A stretch of 64,000 bases of DNA from Oceanidesulfovibrio marinus (GTDB taxonomy: Bacteria; Desulfobacterota; Desulfovibrionia; Desulfovibrionales; Desulfovibrionaceae). The translations under genes were made by a program, and so were the position numbers. Below the pieces are notes generated by a model that was given only the letters and a program-made list of their open reading frames with translations, was not told where the DNA came from and did no database searches. Location of the stretch: the NCBI RefSeq assembly GCF_013085545.1, contig NZ_CP039543.1:186001-250000 (forward strand), given 5' to 3'. Positions 43,248 to 52,276 of this stretch are shown here, piece by piece. Each line of letters opens with the position of its first letter. Within the stretch, counting starts at the first letter, position 1.

Positions 43248-45395
43248 TCAGTCTCCCATGCTCGTTTGTGTGTCTTTGCCCGTGTCGGGCGCCTCGGAGA
43301 AGGTCGCCGCGCCGGGCCGATCGGCCAGGCGTCCGTCAATCAGCTCGGCCAGGTCCATGGCCTCCATCGTGTCTTCAAGCCCGGCCACCTTGATCGCATC
43401 CTCGATGTTCACCAGGCAGAACGGGCAGGCGGTCACGATAACGTTGGCCCCGGCCTCGGCCGCCATCTGCACCCGCAGCACGCCCATGCGCTGCTCTTCT
43501 TCCGGTTCGTAGAACAGCATCAGTCCGCCGCCCCCGCAGCAGAAGCTCCGGTCGCGGTTGCGGGCCATCTCCACCCGGCGCAGGCCCGGCACGGCGTCCA
43601 GCGCGGCCCGCGGATCGTCGTACAGCCCGTTGTGGCGTCCCAGGTAGCAGGGGTCGTGGTAGACGTAGACCTTGCCAGGGTTCTCGACGGGCTTCAGCCG
43701 CAGGTCGCCTTCATGAACTTTGCGGGCGATGAGCTGGCTGATGTGCTCCACCGGCGGCAGGCCCTCGTAGTCCTTGAGCAGCGCGTTGTAGGTGTGCGGG
43801 TCGGCCGTGATGATGCGCCGGGCCCCGGATTTCCGGATCATCTCGGTGTTGTGGTCCCGCAGGTCCTGGAAAAGCAGCTCCTCGCCGAAGCGGCGCACCT
43901 CGTGCCCGCAGTCCTTTTCCTCTTTGCCCAGGATGGCGAAGTCCACGCCGGCTGCCGCGAGCACCCGGGCCGTGGCCTGGGCGATGCGCTGCATGCGGTC
44001 GTCGTAGGAGGTGATGCTGTCCACGAAGTAGAGGGTGTCGGCGGAGTCGCCGTCCTCTACAGACTTGACCGCAAGCTCGGCGGCGAAGGCTTTGTCCCTG
44101 GCCCAGGCGCCGCGCTTCTTCTCCATCTTGCCCCAGGGGTTGCCCCGTTTCTCCAGCGCCTTCAGCGGCTTTTGCAGGCTCGGGGGCACGTTGCCCTCGT
44201 CGATCATGCCCCGGCGGAGGTCCACCATCTTGTTGATGTACTCGATGCCCAGGGGGCACTCCTCCTCGCAGGCCCCGCAGGTGGTGCAGGACCAAATCTC
44301 GTCCTCGGAATAGATGCCGCCGATGAGGGGCCCCTCTTCGGGCTGCTCCTTGTTGTGCTGGAACACCGGGTAGCGCCTGAAGATCAGGTCGCGGGCCTTG
44401 ATGGTGATGAAGCGGGGCGAAAGCGGGCGGCCCACGGCGTTGGCCGGGCAGTTGTCGGAGCAGCGGCCGCAGTCGGCGCAGCTGTAGAAGTCCAGAATGT
44501 GCTTCCAGGTGAAATCTTCGAGCATCTTGACGCCGAAGGAATCGAGCTCGGTGAGCTCCTCGTCGGACACGCCGTAGCGCACGGGTTTGACGTCCCCCTT
44601 GCGCAACCGCATGAAGAAAACGTTGAAGAAGGACGTCACCACGTGGAAATGCTTGCCCAGGGGCAGGAAGCACAGGAAGAAAAAGAAGGTCAGGTCGTGA
44701 ACGTAGTAGGCCGCCAGGTGGATGGTCTGCAGCGCCTCCACAGAGACGCCGTGGAGCAGATGCTCGAATATCCAGGGCAGGGTCAGGATCACGGCGGTCT
44801 CCGCAGGCAGGCCCCGGGCCTGGGCCGCGGCGGTCAGCGAGGCGTCGAAGAGCCCCTCGCTGATCATCAGCAGGGAGATCAAGCCGAGCACGAACACGGC
44901 CTCCGCGGTGTGGTCATGGCCATACTTGGCCGGCACGGCGTAGCGGGCCGGCTTGATGACCGCCCGTCTGTACATGGCCGCCAGGGCAGCAATCAGCACG
45001 GCCATGGCCATGATCTGGCGCAGTACGAGGTAGACCTGGCCCGGCGCGCCGCTCAGGCCGGGAATGGTGAAGCCGTCCACGACGCCCAGGATGACCATCT
45101 GGATAGAGCGCAGGGACAGACACAGGAACCCGGCGAAGATGACGATGTGCAGCAGGCCGGCGGCCATGTAGCGAGGCTGGCGCCACTGGGCCAGCCATAT
45201 TTTGAGCACCTTGGCGATGCGTTCGGGGATGTTGTCGAAACGCCGGTCCGGGGCGGCCAGCCGCATGGGCGCCAGACGGCGCGCGATCAGGTAGCCGAAG
45301 ACCCCGATTCCGGCGAGTGTGATGGCCAGAGAGAAGCTCCAGGCCGGTAGAAAGAACAGGTGCGCCTTGGCGGGCGAGATCAAAGCGATTTCCAT
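43248..45395 (-). CDS. Membrane iron-sulfur ETF:menaquinone oxidoreductase-like protein
   Basis: A 715-residue protein. The N-terminal half has six or so helices of NarI-like type with spaced His residues. Two 4Fe-4S motifs follow: CADCGRCSDNCP near residue 305 and CTTCGACEEECP near 368. The C-terminal half has CCG (DUF224/HdrD) domains with YHDPCYLGRHNG and FCCGGGG. This is the architecture of the ETF:menaquinone oxidoreductases known from mycobacteria (Rv0338c) and Syntrophomonas. ATG 45395 was chosen because GGGA precedes it and upstream residues are not family-like. It would pass electrons from EtfAB to menaquinone. Confidence 0.85.
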   Translation of the reverse strand: MEIALISPAKAHLFFLPAWSFSLAITLAGIGVFGYLIARRLAPMRLAAPDRRFDNIPERIAKVLKIWLAQWRQPRYMAAGLLHIVIFAGFLCLSLRSIQMVILGVVDGFTIPGLSGAPGQVYLVLRQIMAMAVLIAALAAMYRRAVIKPARYAVPAKYGHDHTAEAVFVLGLISLLMISEGLFDASLTAAAQARGLPAETAVILTLPWIFEHLLHGVSVEALQTIHLAAYYVHDLTFFFFLCFLPLGKHFHVVTSFFNVFFMRLRKGDVKPVRYGVSDEELTELDSFGVKMLEDFTWKHILDFYSCADCGRCSDNCPANAVGRPLSPRFITIKARDLIFRRYPVFQHNKEQPEEGPLIGGIYSEDEIWSCTTCGACEEECPLGIEYINKMVDLRRGMIDEGNVPPSLQKPLKALEKRGNPWGKMEKKRGAWARDKAFAAELAVKSVEDGDSADTLYFVDSITSYDDRMQRIAQATARVLAAAGVDFAILGKEEKDCGHEVRRFGEELLFQDLRDHNTEMIRKSGARRIITADPHTYNALLKDYEGLPPVEHISQLIARKVHEGDLRLKPVENPGKVYVYHDPCYLGRHNGLYDDPRAALDAVPGLRRVEMARNRDRSFCCGGGGLMLFYEPEEEQRMGVLRVQMAAEAGANVIVTACPFCLVNIEDAIKVAGLEDTMEAMDLAELIDGRLADRPGAATFSEAPDTGKDTQTSMGD

Positions 45396-45508
45396 CCGTG
45401 GTCCCTTTGCGTTGTCGTAATGGAGAGTTCCAGCGCGCCTTGGCCGGCCGCAGCCCGAAGTCCGCTCCCTCGCCATGCATCCGGCCCGGAGGCGGATGGT
45501 GTTGTTGG

Positions 45509-45551
45509 CGCCGGACGGTTCAAGGTGAGGACGGGTCTGAACCGTCCGGCG
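45509..45551 (-). promoter_or_regulatory. Intercistronic hairpin in etf operon
   Basis: Perfect 14-bp arms (45509-45522 with 45538-45551) and a 15-base loop between the GlcF-type and membrane oxidoreductase genes. No T-run follows, so it probably adjusts mRNA stability or partial readthrough. Confidence 0.65.
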
Positions 45552-45637
45552 TCAGAGGGGAGAAGCGGTGAACCCCTGTATTGGCGGAAGTGGTTCACCA
45601 CACGGTTAAAGACTGCGGAACCGCGATGCCGCGCCGG

Positions 45638-46822
45638 CTACAGAGCCATGGCGCAGAGCTCGGCCAGGCTGAGAACCTCCAGCTTGTCCGCGGCGTTGGT
45701 GACTTTGACGCCGTCATTCATGTTGATGAAGCACCAGGGACAGGCGGTCACCAGCACCTCGGCGCCTTTCTCCACGGCCTCGGTGACGCGGATGTTGGCC
45801 AGCCGGTTGGTCTCGGCCTCGAAGTCGGCCCACATGCGGCCGCCTCCGCCTCCGCAGCACAGGCTGTCGGCGCGGTTGTCCTTGAACTCCATGAGCTCGA
45901 CGCCGCCGATGCTCTTGATGACCTCGCGGGGCTCTTCGCACACGTTCTGGTATTTCGAGAGGTAGCAGGGGTCGTGGTAGACGACCTTCTTGTCCACCGT
46001 GTTGGGGAAGGTGAGCTTCTTTTCCTGCACCAGGTCGTACAGAAGCTGGGTGTAGTGGCGCACCTTGATCCCCTGCATGTCGGCTTCGGGATACTTTGAA
46101 GAGAAGGTCTCGAAGCAGTGGGGCGAGAGCGTGACGATGGATTGCACGCCGTTGTCCTTGAACAGGTCGATGTTCTTCTCGGACAGCATCTCGAAGAGCC
46201 CGACTTCGCCCATCTTCAGGGACGGCTCGCCGCAGCAGGCCTCGTCCAGCAGAATGCCGTAGGAGACGCCCGCGTGATCCAGAATTTTTGCCAGCGCCTT
46301 GACGGTGTTCTGCACGTCCTCGTCCACGGCGGTGGAGCAGCCCAGGTAGAGCAGGATCTCGGTCTGGTCTGTATACTCCTTGAGCCCCAAGGCCTTGACG
46401 GCTTCCTTCCGCTTGCGGGCGGTCACCATGTAGGGGTTGCCGTTCTTCAGCAGCGAATCGAGCACCTTCTTCTGCTCGGGCATGGGGCCGACCTGCATTT
46501 CAATCAATAGCTCGCGGCCCATCTCGATGGCGTCCAGCAGCTTGGTGCCGGTGCTCAGGGACTTGCAGGCGATTTCGCAGCTCTTGCAGGTGGTGCAGCC
46601 GAAAACGATGTCCCGCAGCTCCTGCAGGGCTTGTTTATCCTCTTCTCCCCACTTGACGGCGTAGTACAGCGAGCGGGTGACGCCCGAAGCGCCCTGGCTC
46701 ACCTCGCCGGAGGTGATTTCGAAACGCGGACAGCTCGGCAGGCAGAAGCGGCAGTTGATGCAATAGCTCAGGATACCCAGAATCCCGTCTTTTAGTTCGG
46801 TTTGAACGTCTGTGCTGGTCAT
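45638..46822 (-). CDS. GlcF/CCG-domain iron-sulfur oxidoreductase subunit
   Basis: A 394-residue soluble protein. Ferredoxin-type motifs: CINCRFCLPSCP (residues 21-32) and CTTCKSCEIACKS (near 75). Two CCG domains follow: EACCGEP near residue 195 and SLCCGGGGG near 325, with YHDPCYLSKYQN. It resembles GlcF of glycolate oxidase and the LutA/HdrD relatives. It probably relays electrons from the GlcD-type flavoprotein encoded just upstream. It begins 30 bases after that gene's stop. Confidence 0.9.
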   Translation of the reverse strand: MTSTDVQTELKDGILGILSYCINCRFCLPSCPRFEITSGEVSQGASGVTRSLYYAVKWGEEDKQALQELRDIVFGCTTCKSCEIACKSLSTGTKLLDAIEMGRELLIEMQVGPMPEQKKVLDSLLKNGNPYMVTARKRKEAVKALGLKEYTDQTEILLYLGCSTAVDEDVQNTVKALAKILDHAGVSYGILLDEACCGEPSLKMGEVGLFEMLSEKNIDLFKDNGVQSIVTLSPHCFETFSSKYPEADMQGIKVRHYTQLLYDLVQEKKLTFPNTVDKKVVYHDPCYLSKYQNVCEEPREVIKSIGGVELMEFKDNRADSLCCGGGGGRMWADFEAETNRLANIRVTEAVEKGAEVLVTACPWCFINMNDGVKVTNAADKLEVLSLAELCAMAL

Positions 46823-46852
46823 TTCGCACTCCTTCGTGGCAGCGGTTTGCGG

Positions 46853-48283
46853 TTAGTCTCTGAAGACGTCGGGGTTCAGGATGGAGTTCGGGTCAAAAAC
46901 CTTCTTCACGTCCTTGACCAGACCGTAGACAGTGTCGCCGTACCGTTTGCGGTAAAACGGAGTCCGCTTGGCGAACTGTCCCCACTCGCCGCCGCAGGTT
47001 CCATACTTCTCGTTGATCTGCGCTTCCTTGAAGAACATCTCCTCGATGCCCTTGTTCTTTTCCTCGGCGCTCCAGTCGGCCGGGAAGATGTACACCGGGT
47101 GCAGTGACAACGCGCCCAGATGGCCCATGATGTAGGGCTTGCCGAGCTTGCTGAGCGTGGGCATGCCCTCGTCCATGTTGATGGTGTCCTCCATGCAGTC
47201 CACCAGACCGCGGACCGAGGAAGCGATTTCGGACAGGCCGAAGACGCCCTTGCCGCCCTGGCAGATGAAGGGCAGGGCGGACTCGCGGGCGAGCCAGATC
47301 TTGTGCCACTCGTCCATGTCCGTGATGCGCTTGGCCTCGATGACCGGCTCCTTGCTGATGGCTTCCACCAGCTTGTTGACCTTGTGCACGGCCTCTTCCT
47401 CGGTCTGGCCGATGGAGTGGAACATGATCAGCGAGCCGGGAGGTTCGGGCAGGTTCTGGATGGCGAAGCTCATCCTGGCCACCCGTTCGTCCAGGTACTC
47501 CATGAACAGCGGCATGGGCGCCTTTTCCATATAGATGCGCTGGACCGCCTTGGCCGAGGAGAGCTCGTTGTGGAAGTAGGCCACGCCATAGGCGCTGGCG
47601 AACATCGGGACGAGCTGCATCCGGATGCCGGTGATGACGCCGAGCAGACCGTCGCCGCCGACAAAGTACTGGGTCAGGTCCGTTCCTGCGGGCCGCCGCA
47701 GGCTCTTGGTCCCCGTCTCGATGACCTCGCCGCTGGGCAGGACCACCTGGAGGCCCAGGATGTAGTCGCGGGGCTTGCCGATGCACGAGTCGACCGCGTG
47801 GGCGCTGGTGTTGTTGCTGATGATGCCGCCGATGCTGGCCACCCGGATGCTGCCGGGGACCAGGGGCAGGAAGTAGCCTTCCTCTTCGAGCATCTGCTTG
47901 ACCTTGAGCACGCGGTGGCCGGGGCCGAACTCGACGTAGCCGTTGTCTTTCTCGATGCTGAAGTGCTTGAGCCGGCCCACGTTGAGCACGATGCCGGAGT
48001 GGCGGTATTTGGAAGCGCCGTGCAGGCTGGTGCCGGAGCCGCGCACGAACACTGGGATATTCTTTGTGTTTGCGTACTTCATCACCTGGCTGACCTCCTC
48101 GGTGGAGCTCGGCCAGACCACGGCGTAGGGAACCATGCCACGGTCGATGTCGTCCGAGGACGTGTACGGATCCAGCGCGTTGTTGATTCGTTCGAAAAGG
48201 CCTTTGGATATGGCCTCTTCGGGCAATATCTCACGCAATTCCCGCTGGATGTCTTCAGGGTTATAGTCAGGATAGTTCGCCAT
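46853..48283 (-). CDS. GlcD-type FAD-binding 2-hydroxyacid dehydrogenase
   Basis: A 476-residue flavoprotein of the FAD-linked oxidase (PCMH/VAO) family. The N-terminal FAD domain has VFVRGSGTSLHGASKYRHSGIVL and PGSIRVASIGGIISNNTSAHAV; the C-terminal substrate domain ends in KVFDPNSILNPDVF. Relatives oxidise D-lactate, glycolate or D-2-hydroxyglutarate. Start MANYPDYN at 48283 was chosen because GGAG lies 9 bases upstream; the earlier ATG 48292 abuts that site. The operon context (GlcF, ETF, membrane oxidoreductase) suggests ETF-coupled hydroxyacid oxidation. Confidence 0.9.
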   Translation of the reverse strand: MANYPDYNPEDIQRELREILPEEAISKGLFERINNALDPYTSSDDIDRGMVPYAVVWPSSTEEVSQVMKYANTKNIPVFVRGSGTSLHGASKYRHSGIVLNVGRLKHFSIEKDNGYVEFGPGHRVLKVKQMLEEEGYFLPLVPGSIRVASIGGIISNNTSAHAVDSCIGKPRDYILGLQVVLPSGEVIETGTKSLRRPAGTDLTQYFVGGDGLLGVITGIRMQLVPMFASAYGVAYFHNELSSAKAVQRIYMEKAPMPLFMEYLDERVARMSFAIQNLPEPPGSLIMFHSIGQTEEEAVHKVNKLVEAISKEPVIEAKRITDMDEWHKIWLARESALPFICQGGKGVFGLSEIASSVRGLVDCMEDTINMDEGMPTLSKLGKPYIMGHLGALSLHPVYIFPADWSAEEKNKGIEEMFFKEAQINEKYGTCGGEWGQFAKRTPFYRKRYGDTVYGLVKDVKKVFDPNSILNPDVFRD

Positions 48284-48420
48284 GACATTCATCTCCAGAT
48301 AATAGCTTTGTGTCGTTGCCCGTTCTTTGAGCGATGACGTTTTTAAATCACTGCGGATTCAGTCAGGCGCCGGTCCGGGGGCTTTTGAATCCCGGCTCGT
48401 CCGGCCGTCGCCATTTCCGG

Positions 48421-49023
48421 TCATGCCATCTTGACCAAGGCTCCCGGCATGGGAAGGATTGTTCGTTTGAACTCGTTGTTCATGACGATGGCCGCGGCGA
48501 TGTACAGCCCCAGGATGCCGGCTGTCAGGAAGGCGAAGGAAGCGATCTGCAACTGGGCGTGGCCGAAGATGCCTAGGTCGTGCAGGGCGACGATGGGCAC
48601 GCCGATGTCGATGCAGAGCACCAGTACGAACAGGAGAAACGGCGATTTGAGGTAGCCCAGAGTCATGGTCCAGATGAAAATCCAGAGGGCAATCCAGGCA
48701 AAGCCGTCTATGGTGTGGTCCAGCGGGAGCCAGCCGAATGCGGTGACGAGGTACTTGAAGATCAGCTCAAGGCCGCTCACCATCATGAAAAAGGCGGCAA
48801 AGATGTGGAACACATTGCCGCCGACCAGTGCGCCTTCTTTGTATTCGAGAATGCACACGGTGTACTGCACCAGGGCGCCGCCGAGCAGCCACAGCCCCAG
48901 CAGGGGAATGCTGGTCGGCTCTACATGTCCTCCCAGGTATGCGTAGAAACAAAAACACGCCACAGCCAGAGCTCCCAGTCCGGCGGGAGCGCTATTCGCC
49001 CACTTCACAGGTTGTTCAGCCAT
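48421..49023 (-). CDS. GPR1/FUN34/YaaH (AceTr) family permease
   Basis: A 200-residue membrane protein with six helices. NSAPAGLGALAVACF corresponds to the NPAPLGL family motif, and GGNVFHIFAAFFMMVSGLELI to the later conserved part. Family members such as SatP move acetate, succinate or lactate-size acids. It is the first gene of the minus-strand hydroxyacid operon, 137 bases before the GlcD-type gene, so it may bring in the substrate or export acetate. Confidence 0.85.
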   Translation of the reverse strand: MAEQPVKWANSAPAGLGALAVACFCFYAYLGGHVEPTSIPLLGLWLLGGALVQYTVCILEYKEGALVGGNVFHIFAAFFMMVSGLELIFKYLVTAFGWLPLDHTIDGFAWIALWIFIWTMTLGYLKSPFLLFVLVLCIDIGVPIVALHDLGIFGHAQLQIASFAFLTAGILGLYIAAAIVMNNEFKRTILPMPGALVKMA

Positions 49024-49313
49024 CCGGCACCTCCACTGGTTTATTGTGTTGAACTCGAAACCACGTCCTCCACTATGGGCAAATGCAAACGATTACTTCC
49101 TTGAATGTCTCACTCGGCAGTGCGGGCTGATATTTCCGCGTCGCCGTTGCAAAGCGCTGCTTTTGTCTGGTGCGTATCGGGCGCAGTCTGAGCACACACA
49201 TGCTGCTTTCTGCTGTCTGGCTGCAGTGGCCTCCACAGCGTGAGCGGCATTTTGCTCCGCAACCGGATCAAATCTCGGTGGGGCGCGTGCGCGTCTCGAT
49301 TGCTACAGCCACG

Positions 49314-49662
49314 GCTTACTGTTTATTGTCTACAATAGTCAAGAAGATTTTACTTCAGTTCCGAAATGCTCCCGGGGGGCGCGCACCAGGGCGGCTTCCG
49401 TCTCGCAGCAGAGGGAACCAGTTCGGCGCTCCTGCTGCGTGCGGAGCCGGGCACTCCTGCCGTGGCGGAGTTGTTTAAGATTAGCTATTAACGCAGTTGG
49501 TTGTGTCAATGTGAACGGAGACGGGCGGCAGCTGGGGTGAGGATCGCTTTGGCGTACGCGCTACGTTTTTGCCGGCAGAGGACGCCCGCGATTTGAGGCG
49601 AATGGTGCCTGGGTGGAGAGAGAATTTTTCGGACTGACTGTTGTAGACAATAAACAGTAGGC
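49314..49662. repeat. 349-bp segment bounded by 28-bp inverted repeats
   Basis: The ends 49314-49341 and 49635-49662 are inverted copies matching at 26 of 28 positions (GCYTACTGTTTATTGTCTAC...). Each holds the palindrome-like core ATTGTCTACAA. The inside has no gene. It could be a small non-autonomous transposable element, or two long operators for a regulator such as the GntR protein. No target-site duplication is apparent. Confidence 0.6.
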
Positions 49663-49815
49663 AAAACAGGTGGGAATGGTGCTGATACTCGGCACGCTAA
49701 TCATGCAGGACCCCAAGACGCTGGGGCGGTGGGCGATTAAGCTGGAGACGTCCGTGCCGAGTATATTCGCCGCCGGAAAAAGGCGTCCGCCTGCGCTGCA
49801 TCGAACAGTAACCCC

Positions 49816-49857
49816 GTGCCCCGGCCTTGTGCGTCACGGCGCATGGGGCCGGGGCAC
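49816..49857. repeat. GC-rich hairpin upstream of arsR-type gene
   Basis: Perfect 11-bp arms GTGCCCCGGCC / GGCCGGGGCAC with a 20-base loop. Only a mixed pyrimidine tract follows on the plus strand. Role unclear; a terminator for an unseen transcript is possible. Nothing gene-like lies between 49663 and 49988. Confidence 0.5.
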
Positions 49858-49988
49858 GACTCGTCTTTCTGTTCCTTTTCCCAGACAGGAGACCGGGATG
49901 CGGGTTTCCCAACCCTCTTCATTTATCGCTCTTGACTCTCATGTTTGATAAGTATATTCGCAGTGACTAAAATGGATGGTGGTGATTC

Positions 49989-50276
49989 ATGAGCGATTCG
50001 CAAAAACAGGCCCGGATATTCAAGGTGCTCTCCGTGACCACGCGTGTTCGGATGGTCGAGCTGCTGAAGTGCCGGCCCTTGTGCGTCAACGCTTTGGCCA
50101 GGCGGATGGACATTACGCCGTCTGCCGTGTCGCAGCATTTGCGAGTGTTGCGGGATGCCGAGATCGTCACTGCGGACAAGCAGGGCTACTTCGTTCATTA
50201 CAAGGTCAACGAGGAGACGCTGGCGGAGTGGGAGGAGATCACGCGGCGTTTGTTCCGCATGGGCGACGAACATTGA
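49989..50276 (+). CDS. ArsR-family transcriptional regulator
   Basis: A 95-residue winged-helix protein: RVRMVELLKCRPLCVNALARRMDITPSAVSQHLRVLRDAEIVTADKQG. Cys43-type (LKCRPLCV) residues near the helix alpha-3 region could bind metal or act in redox sensing, but the full ELCVCDL metal motif is absent. It probably regulates the ABC exporter genes that follow. GGTGG lies 8 bases before ATG. Confidence 0.88.
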   Translation: MSDSQKQARIFKVLSVTTRVRMVELLKCRPLCVNALARRMDITPSAVSQHLRVLRDAEIVTADKQGYFVHYKVNEETLAEWEEITRRLFRMGDEH

Positions 50277-50334
50277 ACCGTTTTTTTCACCAATTGAAAA
50301 CAGTATCCGCGCAGGTACTTTGCCAAATACCATA

Positions 50335-50565
50335 ATGCATCACAACAAATCGTGCTGTAGCCAGGAACTTGAGAACACGCCACAGGGGGACTTCAGGAGC
50401 GGATCAAAACATGCCCCCGGCGACGCGCATCAGCTCTGTCTCCCTGAGAGCTATCTGAAAAAGCGGCGGATTCCCGATGCACCGGCCTGCGGCGCGCCAT
50501 CTCCGGGGACACGGAAGCCTGGCAGTGATTCCAGAGCGCCGCGAGCGCAAGGAGCGTTCCGATGA
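50335..50565 (+). CDS. Small Cys-containing hypothetical protein
   Basis: A 76-residue frame starting MHHNKSCCSQELEN, with further LCLPESYLKKRRIP and ACGAPSPG. It ends in an ATGA overlap with the ABC ATPase start, which argues for translation. The ribosome site is poor and no family is recognised, so it may be spurious. The CC pair near the N-terminus and the adjacent ArsR gene make a metal-related role conceivable. Confidence 0.35.
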   Translation: MHHNKSCCSQELENTPQGDFRSGSKHAPGDAHQLCLPESYLKKRRIPDAPACGAPSPGTRKPGSDSRAPRAQGAFR

Positions 50566-51542
50566 CAGACGAAGCCGTGGTCGTGAAAAACCTGACCAAA
50601 CGGTTCGACGAGGTGCAGGCGGTCAAAGGGATCTCCTTCGATATCCACCGTGGAGAGCTGTTCGGGCTACTCGGCCCCAACGGCGCAGGTAAGACAACAA
50701 CCATCAACATGCTCACCGGTCTGGCTCGCCCGGAATCCGGGGTGTTCCGTATATGCGGCGTTGATTGCACGAGGAAAACCAGGTCGGCTCAGCATCTCAT
50801 GGGCGTGGTTCCCGACGAGAGCAACCTGTACCCCGAGCTGACTGGGTTCGAGAACCTGTGCTTCTGCGCGGCGTTGTACGGTATGCGCAGGGAAGAGCGG
50901 CAGGAGCGGGCGTGGTCGCTTCTGAAGGACTTCGGTCTGAAAGAGGCCGCGGAGCGCAGGTTCGGCGGGTACTCCAAGGGGATGAAGCGCAAGCTGACCA
51001 TAGCGGCCGGGATCATCCACAAGCCGGAGATTCTTTTCCTCGACGAGCCCACCACCGGCATCGATGTGGCGAGTGCCAGACAGCTACGCCAACTCATATC
51101 CGATCTGCATGACTCCGGTACGACGATCCTGCTGACGACGCACTACATCGAGGAGGCGGAACGGTTGTGCGACCGCATCGCCTTCATCGTGTCCGGCCGG
51201 ATCGTACGCATTGACTCGGTCGAGAACCTGGTACAGCCGCTCCAGTCCAGCCACGTGCTCGAGATAAGCTGCGAGGAAACGCTGCCCGGCGAACTGCAGC
51301 AGGCGCTCGCCGCGAGCTTTCCACAGCTCGTGGTTTTGCCGCCGGGGCACGGCACGGTCCGGGTGGAATCGAATGGGCCCATTCGTGTGGCGCCGCTGGT
51401 GCGGTTTCTGGAGGAAGGGGGCTACACGGTCTCCGAGGCGCGGCGGGTGCGCACCTCCCTCGAAGACGTGTTCGTGCGGGTAACGGGCATCGAGACAAAG
51501 CAAATGCGCGCGGAAAAGAACATGAGGAGTGGGCGGCCATGA
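50562..51542 (+). CDS. ABC-2 type transporter ATPase (DrrA-like)
   Basis: A 326-residue ATPase: Walker A GPNGAGKTT, Walker B EILFLDEPTTGID, a signature of the YSKGMKRKL type (variant of LSGGQ, common in DrrA/CcmA-like proteins), H-loop TTHYIEEAERLC. The C-terminal 90 residues form the accessory domain of multidrug/antibiotic exporters (DUF4162-like). The stop overlaps the permease start (ATGA). It probably exports a drug, lipid or peptide. Confidence 0.92.
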   Translation: MTDEAVVVKNLTKRFDEVQAVKGISFDIHRGELFGLLGPNGAGKTTTINMLTGLARPESGVFRICGVDCTRKTRSAQHLMGVVPDESNLYPELTGFENLCFCAALYGMRREERQERAWSLLKDFGLKEAAERRFGGYSKGMKRKLTIAAGIIHKPEILFLDEPTTGIDVASARQLRQLISDLHDSGTTILLTTHYIEEAERLCDRIAFIVSGRIVRIDSVENLVQPLQSSHVLEISCEETLPGELQQALAASFPQLVVLPPGHGTVRVESNGPIRVAPLVRFLEEGGYTVSEARRVRTSLEDVFVRVTGIETKQMRAEKNMRSGRP

Positions 51543-52276
51543 AGCGCTGGATCGCGTATTGGAATATTCTGGCTAAGGACATGCGGACATATTACCTGAA
51601 GCCGCCGAACGTGAGCTGGGGGCTGATTTTTCCTCTGGCGTGGACCGGGATGTTCTTTATCCGCTCGGGCAGCGGCCTGGAAAGTGTTCCCCAGATACTG
51701 CCAGGGGTTGTGGCGATTTCCATACTGTTCGGTACGACTTCCATGCTCGCGGTGACGGTGACCTTCGAGAAGAAGAACCGTTCTTTTGAGCGGTTGTTGC
51801 TGGCGCCGATTCCCTTCGAACTCCTGATGCTGGCCAAAACCAGCGGGGCCATTCTGTTCGGTATTGTCAACGCCATGGTGCCGGTGGCGATGGCGTTGTT
51901 CCTGACTGACCTCGCACAGGTGAACTGGTGGGTGTTCGCGCCGGCCGTTATCCTCATCGCCGTGACCTCGACGTTCATGGGGTTGTTCATCGCAGTCGCT
52001 GTCAGCGAGGTTTTTGAGGCGCAGACATTTTCCAACTTCTTTCGTTTCCCCATGATCTTTCTGTGCGGGCTCTTCTTTCCCATAGAGAAGCTGCCCGTCG
52101 TGCTGCAGCCGTTTTCCTATGTTTTACCTCTAACATACGGGGCCGACCTCCTCCATGGATCGGTGCATGGCTCTCACGCCATGCCGTTTTTGTTTGATCT
52201 TCTTATCCTGAGTGTGTTCTGCGCTGGCCTGTTCATGGCGAGCCTGTGCAACATCAGGAAGCGCTGGATTGCGTGA
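51539..52276 (+). CDS. ABC-2 type transporter permease
   Basis: A 245-residue membrane protein with six helices. The ABC-2 signature lies in NFFRFPMIFLCGLFFPIEKLPVVLQPFSYVLPLTYGADLLHG. With the preceding ATPase it forms an exporter of unknown substrate, likely controlled by the ArsR-family protein upstream. Confidence 0.92.
   Translation: MKRWIAYWNILAKDMRTYYLKPPNVSWGLIFPLAWTGMFFIRSGSGLESVPQILPGVVAISILFGTTSMLAVTVTFEKKNRSFERLLLAPIPFELLMLAKTSGAILFGIVNAMVPVAMALFLTDLAQVNWWVFAPAVILIAVTSTFMGLFIAVAVSEVFEAQTFSNFFRFPMIFLCGLFFPIEKLPVVLQPFSYVLPLTYGADLLHGSVHGSHAMPFLFDLLILSVFCAGLFMASLCNIRKRWIA

Noticed and set aside
43266-45350. 694-residue plus-strand frame over the membrane iron-sulfur gene
   Set aside because: Composition typical of antisense shadows; the minus-strand protein has clear Fe-S and CCG motifs.
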